NCBI GenBank assembly: GCA_030410095.1
Contig: JAUFRC010000001.1
Coordinates: 2,368,501 to 2,432,500 of the forward strand
Source of the DNA: Paracoccus cavernae
GTDB taxonomy: Bacteria; Pseudomonadota; Alphaproteobacteria; Rhodobacterales; Rhodobacteraceae
DNA length: 64,000 bases
Direction: 5' to 3'
Made by a program: the position numbers and the translations under genes
The notes under the pieces: generated by a model
Databases searched by the model: none
The model's input: only the letters and a program-made list of their open reading frames with translations
What the model was told of the DNA's origin: nothing
Part shown: one piece after another, positions 34,924 through 46,568 of the stretch
How positions within the stretch are numbered: position 1 is the stretch's first letter
Layout: the number at the start of each line of letters is the position of its first letter

Positions 34924-35993
34924 AGGTCGACAATCCCGCGGTTGTGCAGAAGGATCCACAAGAAGACCGGCCCGCCCAGAATCGCGGTGATGATCCCGAT
35001 CGGCAGTTCGGCCGGCGCGATGATCGTGCGGCTGACGATATCGGCAAGGATCAGCATGGTCGCGCCCAGAAGGCCCGAGTTGATCAGCAGCCAGCGGTGA
35101 TCCGGCCCCGTTGCAAGCCGCAGAAGATGCGGCACGACGATGCCCACGAAACCGATCCCGCCCGAGGCCGCAACCGCCGCCCCCGTCGAGGCGGCAACCG
35201 TCAGGATCGACAGGTTTTTGACCTTCTGGACGCGGATGCCGATATGGCCCGCGGCAGCCTCGCCCAAAGCCAGACCGTTGAGCCCGCGCGCCAGCAGCGG
35301 CGCAAAGGCCAAAGCCGCGCAGATCACCGGCGCGGCCGCCATGACCTTGAGCCAGTTCGACCCCGCCAGCGAGCCCAGACCCCAGAAGGTCAGATCGCGC
35401 AATTGGCTGTCGTCGGCGATATAAACGAGCACGCCCGAAATCGCGCCGGTCAGCGCGCCGAGCACGATCCCCGCCAGAAGCATGGTCGCAATCGAGGTCC
35501 GCCCGCTGCGCGTCGCGATCCGGTAAAGCACCATCATCGAGACCCAGCCGCCGACAAAGGCCGCGACCGGCACCAGATACCAGCCGAAAAACCCCGAGAC
35601 CGCCGCAGGCAGCATCCCCGCCAGAACGATCGCCGAGATCGCCCCGAGCGAAGCTCCCGCGCTGACCCCCACCAGACCGGGATCGGCCAGCGGGTTGCGG
35701 AAAAGCCCCTGCATCACCGCGCCCGACACCGCGAGCGCAGCCCCGACCAGAATGCCCATGATCAGCCGCGGCAGGCGGATATCGAGGATGACGATCCGGT
35801 CCTGCAGGGCAATCTCTCGCCCAGCCAGAAGATCGCCGAGAAAGCGCGACAGCGATGTCCCCGCCGCGCCCCAGCCGAGCGAAAGGAGCGAAGAAGCGCA
35901 AAGCACCGCGACCAGCACGAAACAGACGAGCCGCGCGCGATGCGTGCGGTCGCCCTCGAGGCGCGTGATCGTCTCCGGACTGATGGCCACCAT
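34920..35993 (-). CDS. hmuU: Heme ABC importer, permease
   Basis: A 357-residue FecCD/BtuC-type permease with about nine to ten membrane segments. ILDIRLPRLIMGILVGAALAVSGAVMQGLFRNPLADPGLVGVS is the family signature region; FVGIVVPHLLRLATGPDHRWLL is the coupling region for the ATPase. The frame is intact. The start overlaps the hmuT stop (TGATG). Confidence 0.95.
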   Translation of the reverse strand: MVAISPETITRLEGDRTHRARLVCFVLVAVLCASSLLSLGWGAAGTSLSRFLGDLLAGREIALQDRIVILDIRLPRLIMGILVGAALAVSGAVMQGLFRNPLADPGLVGVSAGASLGAISAIVLAGMLPAAVSGFFGWYLVPVAAFVGGWVSMMVLYRIATRSGRTSIATMLLAGIVLGALTGAISGVLVYIADDSQLRDLTFWGLGSLAGSNWLKVMAAAPVICAALAFAPLLARGLNGLALGEAAAGHIGIRVQKVKNLSILTVAASTGAAVAASGGIGFVGIVVPHLLRLATGPDHRWLLINSGLLGATMLILADIVSRTIIAPAELPIGIITAILGGPVFLWILLHNRGIVDL

Positions 35994-36873
35994 CAGTTCA
36001 CCGCATAAAGCGCGTCATGCAGCTGGCGGGCGGCCTCGCCCGTGCGCGGGCCGAAGCCCAGAAGCAGCAGGCCGTCCATAAAGACGATCGCGCCGTTCTT
36101 GCCTGCGGGCGTGGTCTGGATGACCGGCATCGCCAGCGCGCCCTCTTTGGCGGCACCGTGATCGGCGCTGCCGTTGGCGGTCGCATCGGCCGAGGCCTCG
36201 CCGCGGTCCATCATCAAGATGACATCGGGCTGGGCGGCAATGATCGCCTCGTCGGTGACGGGTTTGTAGCCCTCGATCCCGGAAACCGCGTTCTGGCCGC
36301 CGGCAAGCGTGATGATCGCATCGGCCGAGGTGCCCGCGCCGCCCGCCATGATCCGGCCGCCCTGCAGCGACAGGATGAACAGGACTTTCTTGGGGGTCTC
36401 GACCCCGGCGGAAAAGCCCGAAACTTCGGCGAGATCGGCCTTGACCTTCTCGGAGAGCGCGGCCCCTTTTTCCGCCACGCCAAGCGCTTCGGCGACGGTG
36501 GTGATCTTGGTTGCGATCCCTTCGGCGGTATAGGCTTCGGGGACCTCGACGAAGGGGATCTTCGCGCCTTGCAGCACCGAGATCGCCTCGGGCGGTCCGG
36601 CGCCTTCGTCGGCGATGATCAGATCGGGGCCGACCGAAAGCACGCCTTCGGGGAGAGGGCGCGGACATAGCCGACATCGGGCAGAGCCGTCGCCTCGGGC
36701 GGAAAGCTCGAGGTGGTGTCGCGACCGACCAGACGGCCCTCTTCGCCGAGAGCATAGATGATCTCGGTGATCGAGCCGCCGATCGACAGGACTTTGCCCG
36801 CATCGGGATAGCTTTCAGCCATGACCGCGGCGGGCGCGGCCATGAGCATGGCCGCGAGCGCCGCGCGGATCAT
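35993..36873 (-). CDS. hmuT: Heme ABC importer, periplasmic binding protein
   Basis: About 293 residues. Signal peptide MIRAALAAMLMAAPAAVMA, then a class III binding-protein fold: RVLSIGGS-type start (GKVLSIGGSITEIIYALGE), VGRDTTSSFPPEATALPDVGYVRALSPEGVL, PDLIIADEGAGPPEAI, and QPDVILMMDRGE. The tyrosine in GYVRALS is the usual heme ligand region. The frame breaks once near 36651 (one C short; RALSPEGVLSVGPDL restored). It lies between hmuS and hmuU with overlapping starts and stops. Confidence 0.94.
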
Positions 36874-37910
36874 GCCGCGACCTCGACCAACTGCGGCAGG
36901 CTGCGCGCCAGCGCGTCCCATGCCGCCGCATCGCCGCCTTTTTCCTCGCGCATGCCGAAGCATTGGAAGATCAGCATGCCTTCGGCGTCGAAAGCCTCGA
37001 CCGAGAGGGCCGCGCCGCGTTTGGTGGGCTTTTCGACCAGCCAGACTTCGGCGACGTGGTCACCGCGCAGATGCAGGTTGAAGCGCGGGTCCATGACGTT
37101 GATCCACGGTCCCATCGGCTTGACCGAATGGATCGGGCCGGAATGGATCTCGATGCAGCCCATATTGCCGACGAAGAACATGACCTGCACGCCCTCGGCC
37201 AGAAGGCGCTCGAACAGCTGCGGAACGGCCTCGACGGCCAGAGGCTGGGCCCAGGGCGCGCCCGCAATGCGGTATGCGCCGAGGCGGTTCATCTTGAGGC
37301 GGCGCATCAACCCGTTGAACTGGTGCGTATCGGTCATCGCAGCCCATTCCTCGCGCAGGGCAGCGGCCTGGTCGGCTGCGGCTTTCGCGGGTTCGACCGG
37401 CTTGCGGGCCGCAAATTCGATCTCGTCGCCCTGATCGGCAAGCGCCAGATCACGCTTGAGAGCCTCCCATGCGCCGAGATCGGAGGTCTCGCGCAGGTGG
37501 ATCTTGTGGACGGCATCGCCCGCCGCGTCGAAAACCTGAACCGAGCGGCGCACGCCTTTGTCGCCGGCCACTTCGACCGCGAAAGCATGGACCATCTGGC
37601 TCGGGAAAAAGCGCAGGTCGATTTCGGGATCCAGCGTCATCGCGGCATGATCGCCGTCGTGGAAATTGTTGTAGGTGCCGACTTTTTCGATGACGCAGGA
37701 ACGGTTGCGCGTCAGTGCCATGACTTCGCCAAGCGCCTGGACCGCGGGGATCAAACGCCCCGGAGCCGCCTCGATTCGGATGGTGCCATGACCCACTTCG
37801 GCCGCAACGAGTGCCGCCTCGGGCACATCAAGTTTCCCCGCCAAATCAAACGGGCGGCCAGTGTCTTCTGCTTTTAGCTGGCGAAGTTCGGCTGCAGAAT
37901 ATCGCGTCAT
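36870..37910 (-). CDS. hmuS: Heme-degrading / heme-trafficking protein HmuS
   Basis: A 346-residue ChuS/HemS-family cytosolic protein with two homologous halves (IRIEAAPGRLIPAVQALGEVMALTRN ... NNFHDGDHAAMTLDPEIDLRFF; PLAVEAVPQLFERLLAEGVQVMFFVGNMGCIEIHSGPIHSVKPMGPWINVMDPRFNLHLR). It takes heme from the importer and stores or breaks it. The frame is intact. First gene of hmuSTUV; divergent from the receptor gene, so the 147-bp gap likely carries the iron-responsive control for both directions. Confidence 0.94.
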   Translation of the reverse strand: MTRYSAAELRQLKAEDTGRPFDLAGKLDVPEAALVAAEVGHGTIRIEAAPGRLIPAVQALGEVMALTRNRSCVIEKVGTYNNFHDGDHAAMTLDPEIDLRFFPSQMVHAFAVEVAGDKGVRRSVQVFDAAGDAVHKIHLRETSDLGAWEALKRDLALADQGDEIEFAARKPVEPAKAAADQAAALREEWAAMTDTHQFNGLMRRLKMNRLGAYRIAGAPWAQPLAVEAVPQLFERLLAEGVQVMFFVGNMGCIEIHSGPIHSVKPMGPWINVMDPRFNLHLRGDHVAEVWLVEKPTKRGAALSVEAFDAEGMLIFQCFGMREEKGGDAAAWDALARSLPQLVEVAA

Positions 37911-37970
37911 GTCATTCCCTCAATTGGCATTTTTCAGGCGCTGGCTGGGATTGTGGCTGATGCGCTGTGC

Positions 37971-37999
37971 TTGACAGATTTACTAAGGTTTCTTATGCG
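37971..37999 (+). promoter_or_regulatory. Promoter of the heme receptor gene
   Basis: A consensus -35 TTGACA (37971-37976), 17-nt spacer and TATGCG (37994-37999), in the hmuS/receptor intergenic gap, 58 nt before the receptor ATG. I did not find a convincing Fur or Irr palindrome. Confidence 0.55.
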
Positions 38000-38056
38000 A
38001 CGCAAGATCGCCAGCATCCTTGCCAGCCAGAAACACGAATTTTCGCCAAGCAGGGA

Positions 38057-40145
38057 ATGATGATTCACACCACGATACGCACGGCATTGCTGGCCAGCGT
38101 TGCGGGCATGGCGCTGAGCCCCGCCCTTGCGCAAGACGCTCTCGACCCAGCCAATCAGACCGCGCCACAGACTGCATCGCCGGCCGCGCCGCATGGCGCC
38201 TTCGTCCTCGATCCGGTCGTGATCCGCGCGGGCAAACCCAAAGTCGCCTCGGATGTGCCGCAATCGGTCACGGTCGTGGGCGGCGAACAGCTCGACGACA
38301 TCGACCCGACCCATATCGGCGAAGTGCTGGCCACGGTGCCCGGCGTTGCCGGCTCGGGTTCGGGCAGTTTCTTCGGTCAGGGCTTCAACATCCGCGGCTT
38401 CGGCGCTTCCGCCGCAGGGACCGCCGGTGCGGAAGCGGGCATTGTCCAACTGATCGACGGCGAAAAGAAATACTACGATCCTACCGTCAGGGCTCGCTTT
38501 TCGTCGAACCCGACTTCCTGCGTCAGGTCGAAGTCCTGCGCGGCCCCGGCTCGTCCACGCTTTACGGCTCTGGCGCGCTCGGCGGCGTGATCGCGATGGA
38601 GACGATCGAAGTCGACGACCTGCTGGCCGATGGCGCGACCTCGGGCGGGCGGGTGAAGCTCGGCTATGCCTCGAATGCGAAATCGCTTTTCGGCAGCATC
38701 GCCTACGGCTGGCGTCCGACCGATGATTTCGAGGCCCTCGCCGCTTTCGCCTATCGCAAACTTGGTGACAGCAAGGATGCCGACGGCGATGTCATCGTGC
38801 GCTCGAACACCGATACGCCGAACCTGCTGCTCAAGGCGAAAAAGACCTTTGGCGACCAATATGTCGCTTTCTCGTACCAGCATCTCGAAGCCAAGGGCGA
38901 CGATCAGGACTTCAACCAGATCGAGGGCGCGCAAGTCGGCGTCTTCTATCCGGGCTTCCCGGGCTGGGGCGTCGGCGACATCACCACGCGCGACCAGACC
39001 GCGCGTCTGGTCTGGGGCTGGAAGCCGGCCGACAACCGCTACATCGACCTGACCGCGACCCTGTCTTATACCAATACCATCAAGGACATCCGTCAGGGCG
39101 ACGATCCGTCCGAGCCGATCATGACCTCGCTTTTGGGCAAGCGCGACTACGGCATGTGGAAATTCAAGGTCAACAACGTCGCCGATCTGTCGGGCGAGGG
39201 TTACGACCACTTCCTGACCGCCGGCATCGAAGTCTTCGAGCAGGACCGCACCTCGACCGCCCCCTCGGCCTCGCATCCCGAAGCCAAGACCCGCTCGTGG
39301 TCGGCCTATGCGCTTTCCGAAGTCACCTGGGGCAACCTGACGGTCAATTCTGGCCTGCGTTACGAAAAGCAGCGCAGCCAGCCCAAGGACTCGCTCGGCT
39401 TCCAGACCAACGAGCGCCGCTTCGAGGCGACCGAGCCCCAGGTTGCCGCGATCTACCGCCTCAACGACCAATGGGCCGTCTTCGGTTCGGTCGCCTTCGT
39501 GAGCCGCATGCCTTCGGCCGACGAGCTTTATGACGGTTCGATGGCCGGTGCGGCCAACCCGAACCTCAAGAGCGAGAAGGGCAAGAACGTCGAATTCGGC
39601 GCCTCGTACCGCGCGGAATCGCTGATTGCGGATGGCGACGAACTAGTCGCGAAGGTCACCTATTTCCGCAACCATATCGACGACATGATCACGCGCTCGG
39701 GCGGCGGTCCGAACGATCCCTTCATCAATATCGCCCGCGCCTATCTGCGCGGCGGCGAGCTCGAGGCCAATTACCTGATCGGCGCTTGGGAACTCGGCGC
39801 GGCCTTCTCGGTGGTGAACGGCGAGGATCAGGACGGCGTCATCCTCGATCGCTGCCCAACAACCGCGCCACGCTGTCGGCCAACTGGCGCGCCACGGACG
39901 AGCTCAAACTGGGCGTCCGCTCGACGCTGGCCGTCGGCCGCGACAAGCTCAACGGATCGCGTCGCGGCGGCTACGGCACCCACGACATCTTCGCGACCTA
40001 CGCCCCGCAAGAGGGCTTCGCCAAAGGCATCGAGGTGCATTTCGGCGTCGATAACGTCACGAACCGCGAATATGTGCCCGCGACCTGGGTGACCGGTCCG
40101 GCACCGGGGCGCAACTTCAAGCTGGCGCTCTCGCGCAACTTCTGA
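38057..40145 (+). CDS. hmuR: TonB-dependent heme receptor
   Basis: About 696 residues. Outer-membrane 22-stranded barrel with plug. Signal peptide about 1-26 (MMIHTTIRTALLASVAGMALSPALAQ); plug with FVLDPVVIRAGKPKVASDVPQSVTVVGG (TonB box region) and VEVLRGPGSSTLYGSGALGGVI; barrel with FRAP/NPNL-type NPNLKSEKGKNVEFGASYR and C-terminal NFKLALSRNF ending in Phe. Two frame breaks are both lost T at GATTC sites read as GATC: 38477-38480 (KYYDSYRQGSLFVEP restored) and 39847-39850 (GVILDSLPNNRATLSANW). Heme specificity is inferred from hmuSTUV next door. Confidence 0.93.
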
Positions 40146-40166
40146 GGCACCCTTGCCATCCACGGG

Positions 40167-40193
40167 CCGCCCCGTCATCGGGGCGGTCTTTTC
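40167..40193 (+). terminator. Terminator of the heme receptor gene
   Basis: Perfect 8-bp stem CCGCCCCG / CGGGGCGG, tetraloop TCAT, then TCTTTTC, 21 nt after the stop. Confidence 0.85.
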
Positions 40194-40342
40194 ATCCGGC
40201 AGCCGCATCCGCACCGCTACCCGCTTTTCTTTTCCGGACGCGCGGATTTATTCTGGAACCCGAACCGGCCCACGGCGCCTTCGCCGAACCGGCCGCGTTT
40301 TCCAGGACCATCCGCACAGCCCCTGTTCCAGCGGAGCCGACC

Positions 40343-41488
40343 ATGCGCACCAGCCCCCTACCCGAATTCCAGGCCGAGGCCACCCTGACCGACACGCCTT
40401 TCCCCCGATCGAGGCCGCCTTGCGCGATCTCGCGGCGCGGCGCGGGCTCGATCTGCACGAAGGTCATGGCCGCTCGATCTGGTGCGAACTGCCGGTCGGC
40501 GAATTCGGCGCGAAAAAGCGCGGCGAGGGAACGCTTCTTTTGCCCGCGCCCATCGAGCGCAGGATCTGGCTGCGCTTCAATCCGAAATCGCGGCCCTGAG
40601 CGCAGAAGCGCCCGCTTGGTCCTCGGGTTTGGATGCGGGGCGCTTTCCGCCCAACTTCAGTCTGGCACGCGTGCATTCGGTCACGCGGATCGGCGAGAGT
40701 TTCGTCCGGCTACGGCTGGAAAGCGAAGGGCTGGAGCGGCTCTCCCACGACGATTCGATCCATTTCCGGCTCGTGCTGCAACCTTCGGGCACCAGCGAAC
40801 CCGTCTGGCCCAGCATCGGTGAGAACGGGCAGACGCAATGGCCCTCGGGCGGGCAGGCGCTCCACCGTCCGCCCTATACGACCCGTGCGGTCGATCTCGC
40901 GGCGGGTTGGGTCGATACGGATATTTTCCTCCATGAAGGCGGACGGATCACCGACTGGGTTCTGGCCGCCAAAGCGGGCGAGCGCATCGGCCTAGCCGGA
41001 CCCGGCGGCAGCGGCATCCCCGAGGCCACGCGCCTCTTTCTCGCCGGAGACGAGACCGCCTACCCCGCCCTTGCCCGCATGATCGAGGCCCGCCCCGATG
41101 CGCGCGGCCATCTGTGGCTATTGGGCAAAAGCGCCGATTATCCGATGCCGCAGGCCGAGGGATCACCACGAGCCACCTGCCGCAAGACACACCCGCCTTG
41201 CTGCAGGCACTGCGCCTTATCGCCGCGACGCAAGGGCCGTTCGACGACAGTTTCTTCTGGATGGCGGCCGAGCGCGGTGCGGTCTCGCAGCTGCGCGGGC
41301 TCTTGCTCGACGAGTTGGGGATCGACAGCAAGGCCACGCATCTTTCGGCCTATTGGAGCGATCCCCACAGCCCTGCCGAACGCCCTGCCCGCCGCAGTGG
41401 CGGCCGCGTTTCCCGCCCCGACCAGAGCGCCAACCCGAGCCCTCGATCCGCCGCCCTCGCGACCGGAGACGACCGGACCGGCGGCTGA
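40343..41488 (+). CDS. Siderophore-interacting protein (FAD-binding ferric reductase family)
   Basis: About 383 residues. An N-terminal DUF2218-like domain (IEAALRDLAARRGLDLHEGHGRSIWCELPVGEFG) is followed by a SIP domain: FSLARVHSVTRIGESFVRLRLESEGLERL, HFRLVLQPSG, PPYTTRAVDLAAGWVDTDIFLHEGG (flavin RxYTxR-like site) and LAGPGGSGIPEATRLFLAGDETAYPALARMI, HLWLLGK. Such proteins reduce imported ferric complexes in the cytosol. Breaks, one base each, at about 40405, 40572 and 41162. It sits between heme receptor and exbB. The last ~35 residues are low-complexity and the exact stop is uncertain. Confidence 0.83.
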
Positions 41489-41678
41489 TTGCCCGAAAAG
41501 CACCATCTTCCACGGGATAATAATTCCAGACTAAAACCGTCACCCAGAATAGTTGACAATTTTACACTGACAGCCGATAGAACCAAAAAGCCGCCTTCGC
41601 GGGTCAGATCCCGTTGCAGAAAAATGGGGTGACACCGGGCTTTCGGGTCTCGGGACTGCCACAAGGAAAAGGAAGACC

Positions 41679-42969
<1,291 letters not shown>

Positions 42970-42971
42970 AC

Positions 42972-43475
42972 ATGGCTGGCGGCATCCGCGAATCGCATGG
43001 CAGCGGCGGCGACGATCTGGTCGAGAACCACGAGATCAACGTCACGCCCTTCATCGACGTCATGCTGGTCCTGCTCATCATCTTCATGGTGGCCGCGCCG
43101 CTGGCCACGGTGGATGTGAATGTCGATCTGCCGGTCTCGAATGCGACGCCGGTGCAGCGGCCCGACCAGCCGATCTATCTGACGATCCAGCCCGATCTGA
43201 CCGTCAATCTCGGCAATGATCCGGTCGCGCGCGACCAGTTGCAGCAGGCGCTTGATGCCCAGACCGGCGGCGACCGCGAGCAGCGCATCTTCCTACGCGC
43301 CGACAAGGTCGTGGCTTACGGCGACCTGATGGAAACCATGAACGAACTGCGCCGCGCGGGCTATCTCAAGATCGCGCTGATCGGCCTTGAATCGGCTGCC
43401 GCCGCTGCCGCCCCCGCCGATGCTCCCGCAGCAGCGCCGGTAGCCGCACCAACAGCACAGGGAACCACGCCATGA
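42972..43475 (+). CDS. exbD: TonB-system protein ExbD
   Basis: A 167-residue protein. One N-terminal membrane helix with the proton-path Asp (EINVTPFIDVMLVLLIIFMVAAPLATV) and a periplasmic domain (PIYLTIQPDLTVNLGNDPVARDQL, FLRADKVVAYGDLMETMNELRRAGYLKIALIG), with an Ala/Pro tail. The frame is intact. The stop overlaps the tonB start (ATGA). Confidence 0.96.
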   Translation: MAGGIRESHGSGGDDLVENHEINVTPFIDVMLVLLIIFMVAAPLATVDVNVDLPVSNATPVQRPDQPIYLTIQPDLTVNLGNDPVARDQLQQALDAQTGGDREQRIFLRADKVVAYGDLMETMNELRRAGYLKIALIGLESAAAAAAPADAPAAAPVAAPTAQGTTP

Positions 43476-44351
43476 GCCTGAAATCCGCTGGACTGCAGAG
43501 CGCAACCGTCAAAGCCGGCTGGCTGCGCGACAGCTTCGCCTGGGGCACGGCAGGAGCCGTGGTTCTGGCGGCCCATGTCACCGGCGCCGTCTGGTTGATG
43601 CAGAAAGCGGAGGCCTCGCAGATTTCGGGGCTGCCCGATCCGGTTTATGTCGAACTCGCCCCCATGCCCGAGGCCGCGGCCCCGCTGGCCGAAGAAGAGG
43701 CCATCGACCAGAAGGAAGCTTCGGGGCCGCAGCCGAGCCGGAGCCGGAGCCGGATCCGAGCCTGAAGAGTTGGCCGAGATTCCCCTGCCCGAGCTGCCCC
43801 AACTCGAGCCGCTGCCCGATTTGAGCACCAATGTCGCCGTGAACGACGCGGTCGTGCTCAACCGCTCCGAGCGCCCGCCGGAACGCCCCGAGGTCAAGGA
43901 AAAGCAGCCCGAGCGCGAAATCGCCAAGCGCGAAGAGCCGAAAAAGGAAGAGCCCAAAGAGCGCAAGAAGCCCGCCGCTTCGGCTGCCGCCTCGAACCGG
44001 ACCACGCGTCTGGATGCGCAGCAGGGCCAGCGGACCGCCGCGCCTCGGGCGCAGCAGGGCTCGCCCAGCAGCCCGCGTCAGGTCGCGAGCTGGCAAAGCA
44101 AGGTCAATGGCGCGGTCGCGCGCCACATGAAACGCACGCGCCTGCCGAACGGCCGCCACGGCGCGATTCAGGCCACGCTGCAATTCACCATCTCGGGCGG
44201 CGGACAGGTGACGGGGATGCGCGTGACCAGCTCGACCGGCAATCCCGCGATGGACAGCGCGATCGACCGGCAGGCCGGACGGATGCCGCGCCTTCCGGCC
44301 CACCCGTCCGGTACGTCGCAGACCTTGGTGCTGCCGGTCCTGATCAACTAA
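43472..44351 (+). CDS. tonB: Energy transducer TonB
   Basis: About 293 residues. N-terminal membrane anchor AGAVVLAAHVTGAVWLM, a Glu-Pro/Lys-Pro rich span across the periplasm (AEPEPEPDPEPEELAEIPLPE, then KREEPKKEEPKERKKP), and the C-terminal TonB fold (WQSKVNGAVARHMKRTRLPNGR, ATLQFTISGGGQVTGMRVTSSTGNPAMD, QTLVLPVLIN). Two one-base losses near 43722 and 43759 break the EP repeat. It completes the energising complex for the heme receptor. A terminator follows. Confidence 0.93.
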
Positions 44352-44378
44352 GCGGCCGCATACCCGAACACACGAACG

Positions 44379-44412
44379 AAGCCGCCCTGCCCCGCGCAAG
44401 GCGGCTTTCTTC
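44379..44412 (+). terminator. Terminator of exbB-exbD-tonB
   Basis: An 8-bp stem AAGCCGCC / GGCGGCTT with a 13-nt loop, followed by TCTTCT, 28 nt after the tonB stop. Confidence 0.75.
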
Positions 44413-44485
44413 TGCGCCGCCAGCCAAGCCGCCGTTTGACAAGGCGGGGCGCTTGGGTTTGGCTGTCCGCCTGACGGGAGGGCTC

Positions 44486-45248
44486 ATGACACATCCGCAC
44501 ACCCATGCCGCGACCGGACGCGAGGTTGCTTTGGTGACGGGATCGACCTCGGGGATCGGGGCCGCAATCGCGCACCGTTTGGCCGACGAGGGCTATTTCG
44601 TGATCCTCCATTCGCGCGGCTCGACGGAAGACGGTGCGGCGCTTGCGGAAAAGCTGGGCCATGCCGCCTATCTTCAGGCCGATCTTTCCTGCGAGGCCGA
44701 CCGGCTCCGGCTAATCGCCGATGCGCTGGCACTGACCGGCAGACTGGACGTTCTGGTCAACAATGCCGGCATCAGCGGGCTGATCCCCACGGCGATCTTG
44801 CTGCGGCAAGTCCCGAGATCTGGCGCAGCCTCTACGAGGTCAATGTCATCGCCCCTTCCAGCTTGTCGGCTTGGCCGAAGAGGCCCTGCGCGCCTCGGCC
44901 GGTCGCGGCGGGCGGGCTTGCGTGATCAATATCAGCTCGCATGCCGGCGTGCGTCCCAAGGGCGGCTCGATCCCCTATGCGGCGACCAAGGCCGCGCTGA
45001 ACCATGTCACCCGCCTGCTGGCCCGCACGCTCGGCCCCGAGATCCGCGTGAATGCGGTAGCGCCCGGCCTTGTCGACACGCCACTCACCGCGGATTGGAC
45101 CGAGGCGCAGGCCCTGTGGCAAACGCAATCGCCCATGAGACGCGGTGCGCGCCCCGAGGATATCGCGCAAGCGGTCATGGCGCTTTTGGCCTCGGATTAC
45201 ATCACCGGCGAGGTGCTTTTGTCGGATGGCGGCCTGAACCTGACCTGA
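44486..45248 (+). CDS. SDR-family NAD(P)-dependent oxidoreductase
   Basis: About 254 residues. Classical SDR: cofactor motif VALVTGSTSGIGAAIAHRLADEG, NNAG in LDVLVNNAGISG, catalytic Ser (VINISSHAGVRP) and YxxxK (IPYAATKAALNHVTRLLA), then VRVNAVAPGLVDTPLT-type segment (IRVNAVAPGLVDTPLTADW) and the C-terminal GEVLLSDGGLNLT. Breaks at about 44795 (SGLIPHGDLAAASPEIW) and 44852 (NVIAPFQLVGLAEEAL), one base each. The start at 44486 has GGGAGG upstream. The substrate is unknown. Convergent with the ArsR-like gene. Confidence 0.9.
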
Positions 45249-45283
45249 GTCCGTCCAAGCGGTGCGAAGGCCCGAACGACGGT

Positions 45284-45965
45284 TCAGTCCAACCAGATCT
45301 CGAAGCGCCGCTCGCCTTCGGGGTGAAGCTGATGACGCGGAATCGGGCATCCGCCGCGCCCAGTTCTGCGCCAGAACCCGCTCCAGCACGGCTTTTCCCA
45401 GACGACCGGCGAGATGCTGGCGGCGCTGGCTCCAGTCAAGGCAGGCACGGCACAGCGGGCGGTTGCTGGGCGGCAAGGCGTCGAGGCTCAGGCCGATCTC
45501 GGCAAGCTTGCCTTTGCCGTGATCCGAGACGCTCAGATCCTCGGTCAGCCATTGGCCGGCCTGCATCCGCTCGAAAAGGGCGACCCCCATTTCACCGGCC
45601 AGATGGTCGTAGCAGATGCGCGCCTTGCGCAAAGCCGGATCGCGCGGCCCCGTCCGCAGACCTGGCCGCCCGCGCAGGTCGGGCGCCGCACCGGCGGAAA
45701 AGACCATCATCGCCTCGAGCAGGCCCGCGACATGGCTGCCCGCCAAACGGAAATAGCGGTGACGCCCCTGCGCCTCGAGCGACAGAATGCCGCCATCGAC
45801 CAGCTTGGCCAGATGCGTGCTCGCGGTTTGTCTGGTGATCCCGCCCGCTCCGGCCAGCTCGGTCGCGGTCAGGGCGCGCCCGTCCATCAGCGCGATCAGC
45901 ATCATGCTGCGCGCCGGATCGGCCACAAGCGCGGCCACGCGGGCGATGTCCGGACCCTCTGTCAT
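45284..45965 (-). CDS. ArsR-family winged-helix regulator with C-terminal ligand domain
   Basis: About 227 residues. N-terminal helix-turn-helix (LVADPARSMMLIALMDGRALTATELAGAGGITRQTASTHLAKLVDGGILSLEAQGRHRYFRLA) followed by a longer C-terminal region with CRACLDWSQRRQHLAGRLGKAVLERVL, found in the longer ArsR-like repressors. Two one-base losses near 45310 and 45345 affect only the end (MPDSRVISFTPEGERRFEIWLD restored; stop at 45284). A perfect palindrome overlaps its start, pointing to autorepression. Divergent from the ABM protein gene. Confidence 0.88.
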
Positions 45966-45987
45966 GGTTCGATCCTAACCGAACCAT
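45964..45987. promoter_or_regulatory. Palindromic operator at the ArsR-like gene start
   Basis: ATGGTTCG (45964-45971) and CGAACCAT (45980-45987) form perfect 8-bp arms separated by 8 nt, overlapping the regulator's start codon. The size and symmetry suit a winged-helix dimer. Binding by the adjacent regulator is inference. Confidence 0.65.
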
Positions 45988-46183
45988 AAGCCTCCTCCAA
46001 TCATGTAGTCTTTCGGGCAGAGGAAAAGCCCAAGACGACGAGGACCTGCGTGACAACCCCAAACACCGCCCCGAACCGGCGCGACCGCCTTGAAACCAGC
46101 ACCCCCGCCCGAAGCGGCGCATTGATCCGCAACACAAGCCGGCACGTCGTCAAACCGGCATCGACACTTTCCGGAGGACGGGC

Positions 46184-46546
46184 ATGATCGCGGTCATTTT
46201 CGAGGCCTGGGTCCCCGGCGAGGCGCAGGCCGATTATCTCGACTTTGCGGCAGAGCTGCGGCCGCTGCTTGCGCAGATCGACGGCTTCCTTTCGATCGAG
46301 CGGTTCCAGAGCCTCTCGGAGCCTGGCAAGGTCCTGTCGCTGTCGTTCTGGCGCGACGAGGCGGCGGTTGCCGCTTGGCGCAACCTGCCCGAACATCGCC
46401 GCGTGCAGGCGGCGGGGCGCGATCATGTCTTTGCCGATTACCGCCTGCGCATCGCCGAGGTCGCGCGCGATTACGGCAAGACCGACCGCGATCAGGCCCC
46501 GCCCGACAGCCGCGCCGCGCATCAGGTCACGGGGGCACAGGACTAG
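46184..46546 (+). CDS. Antibiotic-biosynthesis-monooxygenase (ABM) domain protein
   Basis: A 120-residue ferredoxin-like-fold protein. MIAVIFEAWVPGEAQADYLDFAAELRPLLAQIDGFLSIERFQSLSEPGKVLSLSFWRDEAAVAAWRNLPEHR carries the usual ABM pattern (GF.S.E...., SFW.DE.A...W). Roles range from quinol oxidation to heme degradation; none can be assigned here. The frame is intact. CCGGAGGA precedes ATG 46184. It is divergent from the ArsR-like gene and may be its target. Confidence 0.85.
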   Translation: MIAVIFEAWVPGEAQADYLDFAAELRPLLAQIDGFLSIERFQSLSEPGKVLSLSFWRDEAAVAAWRNLPEHRRVQAAGRDHVFADYRLRIAEVARDYGKTDRDQAPPDSRAAHQVTGAQD

Positions 46547-46568
46547 GGCCTCGCGCTAAGTCGCGGCC

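Noticed and set aside
44453..45838. One long frame joining the SDR start to downstream sequence, resembling a fusion protein
   Set aside because: It is produced by two missing bases. The SDR catalytic part continues in other frames and the tail is antisense to the ArsR-like gene.
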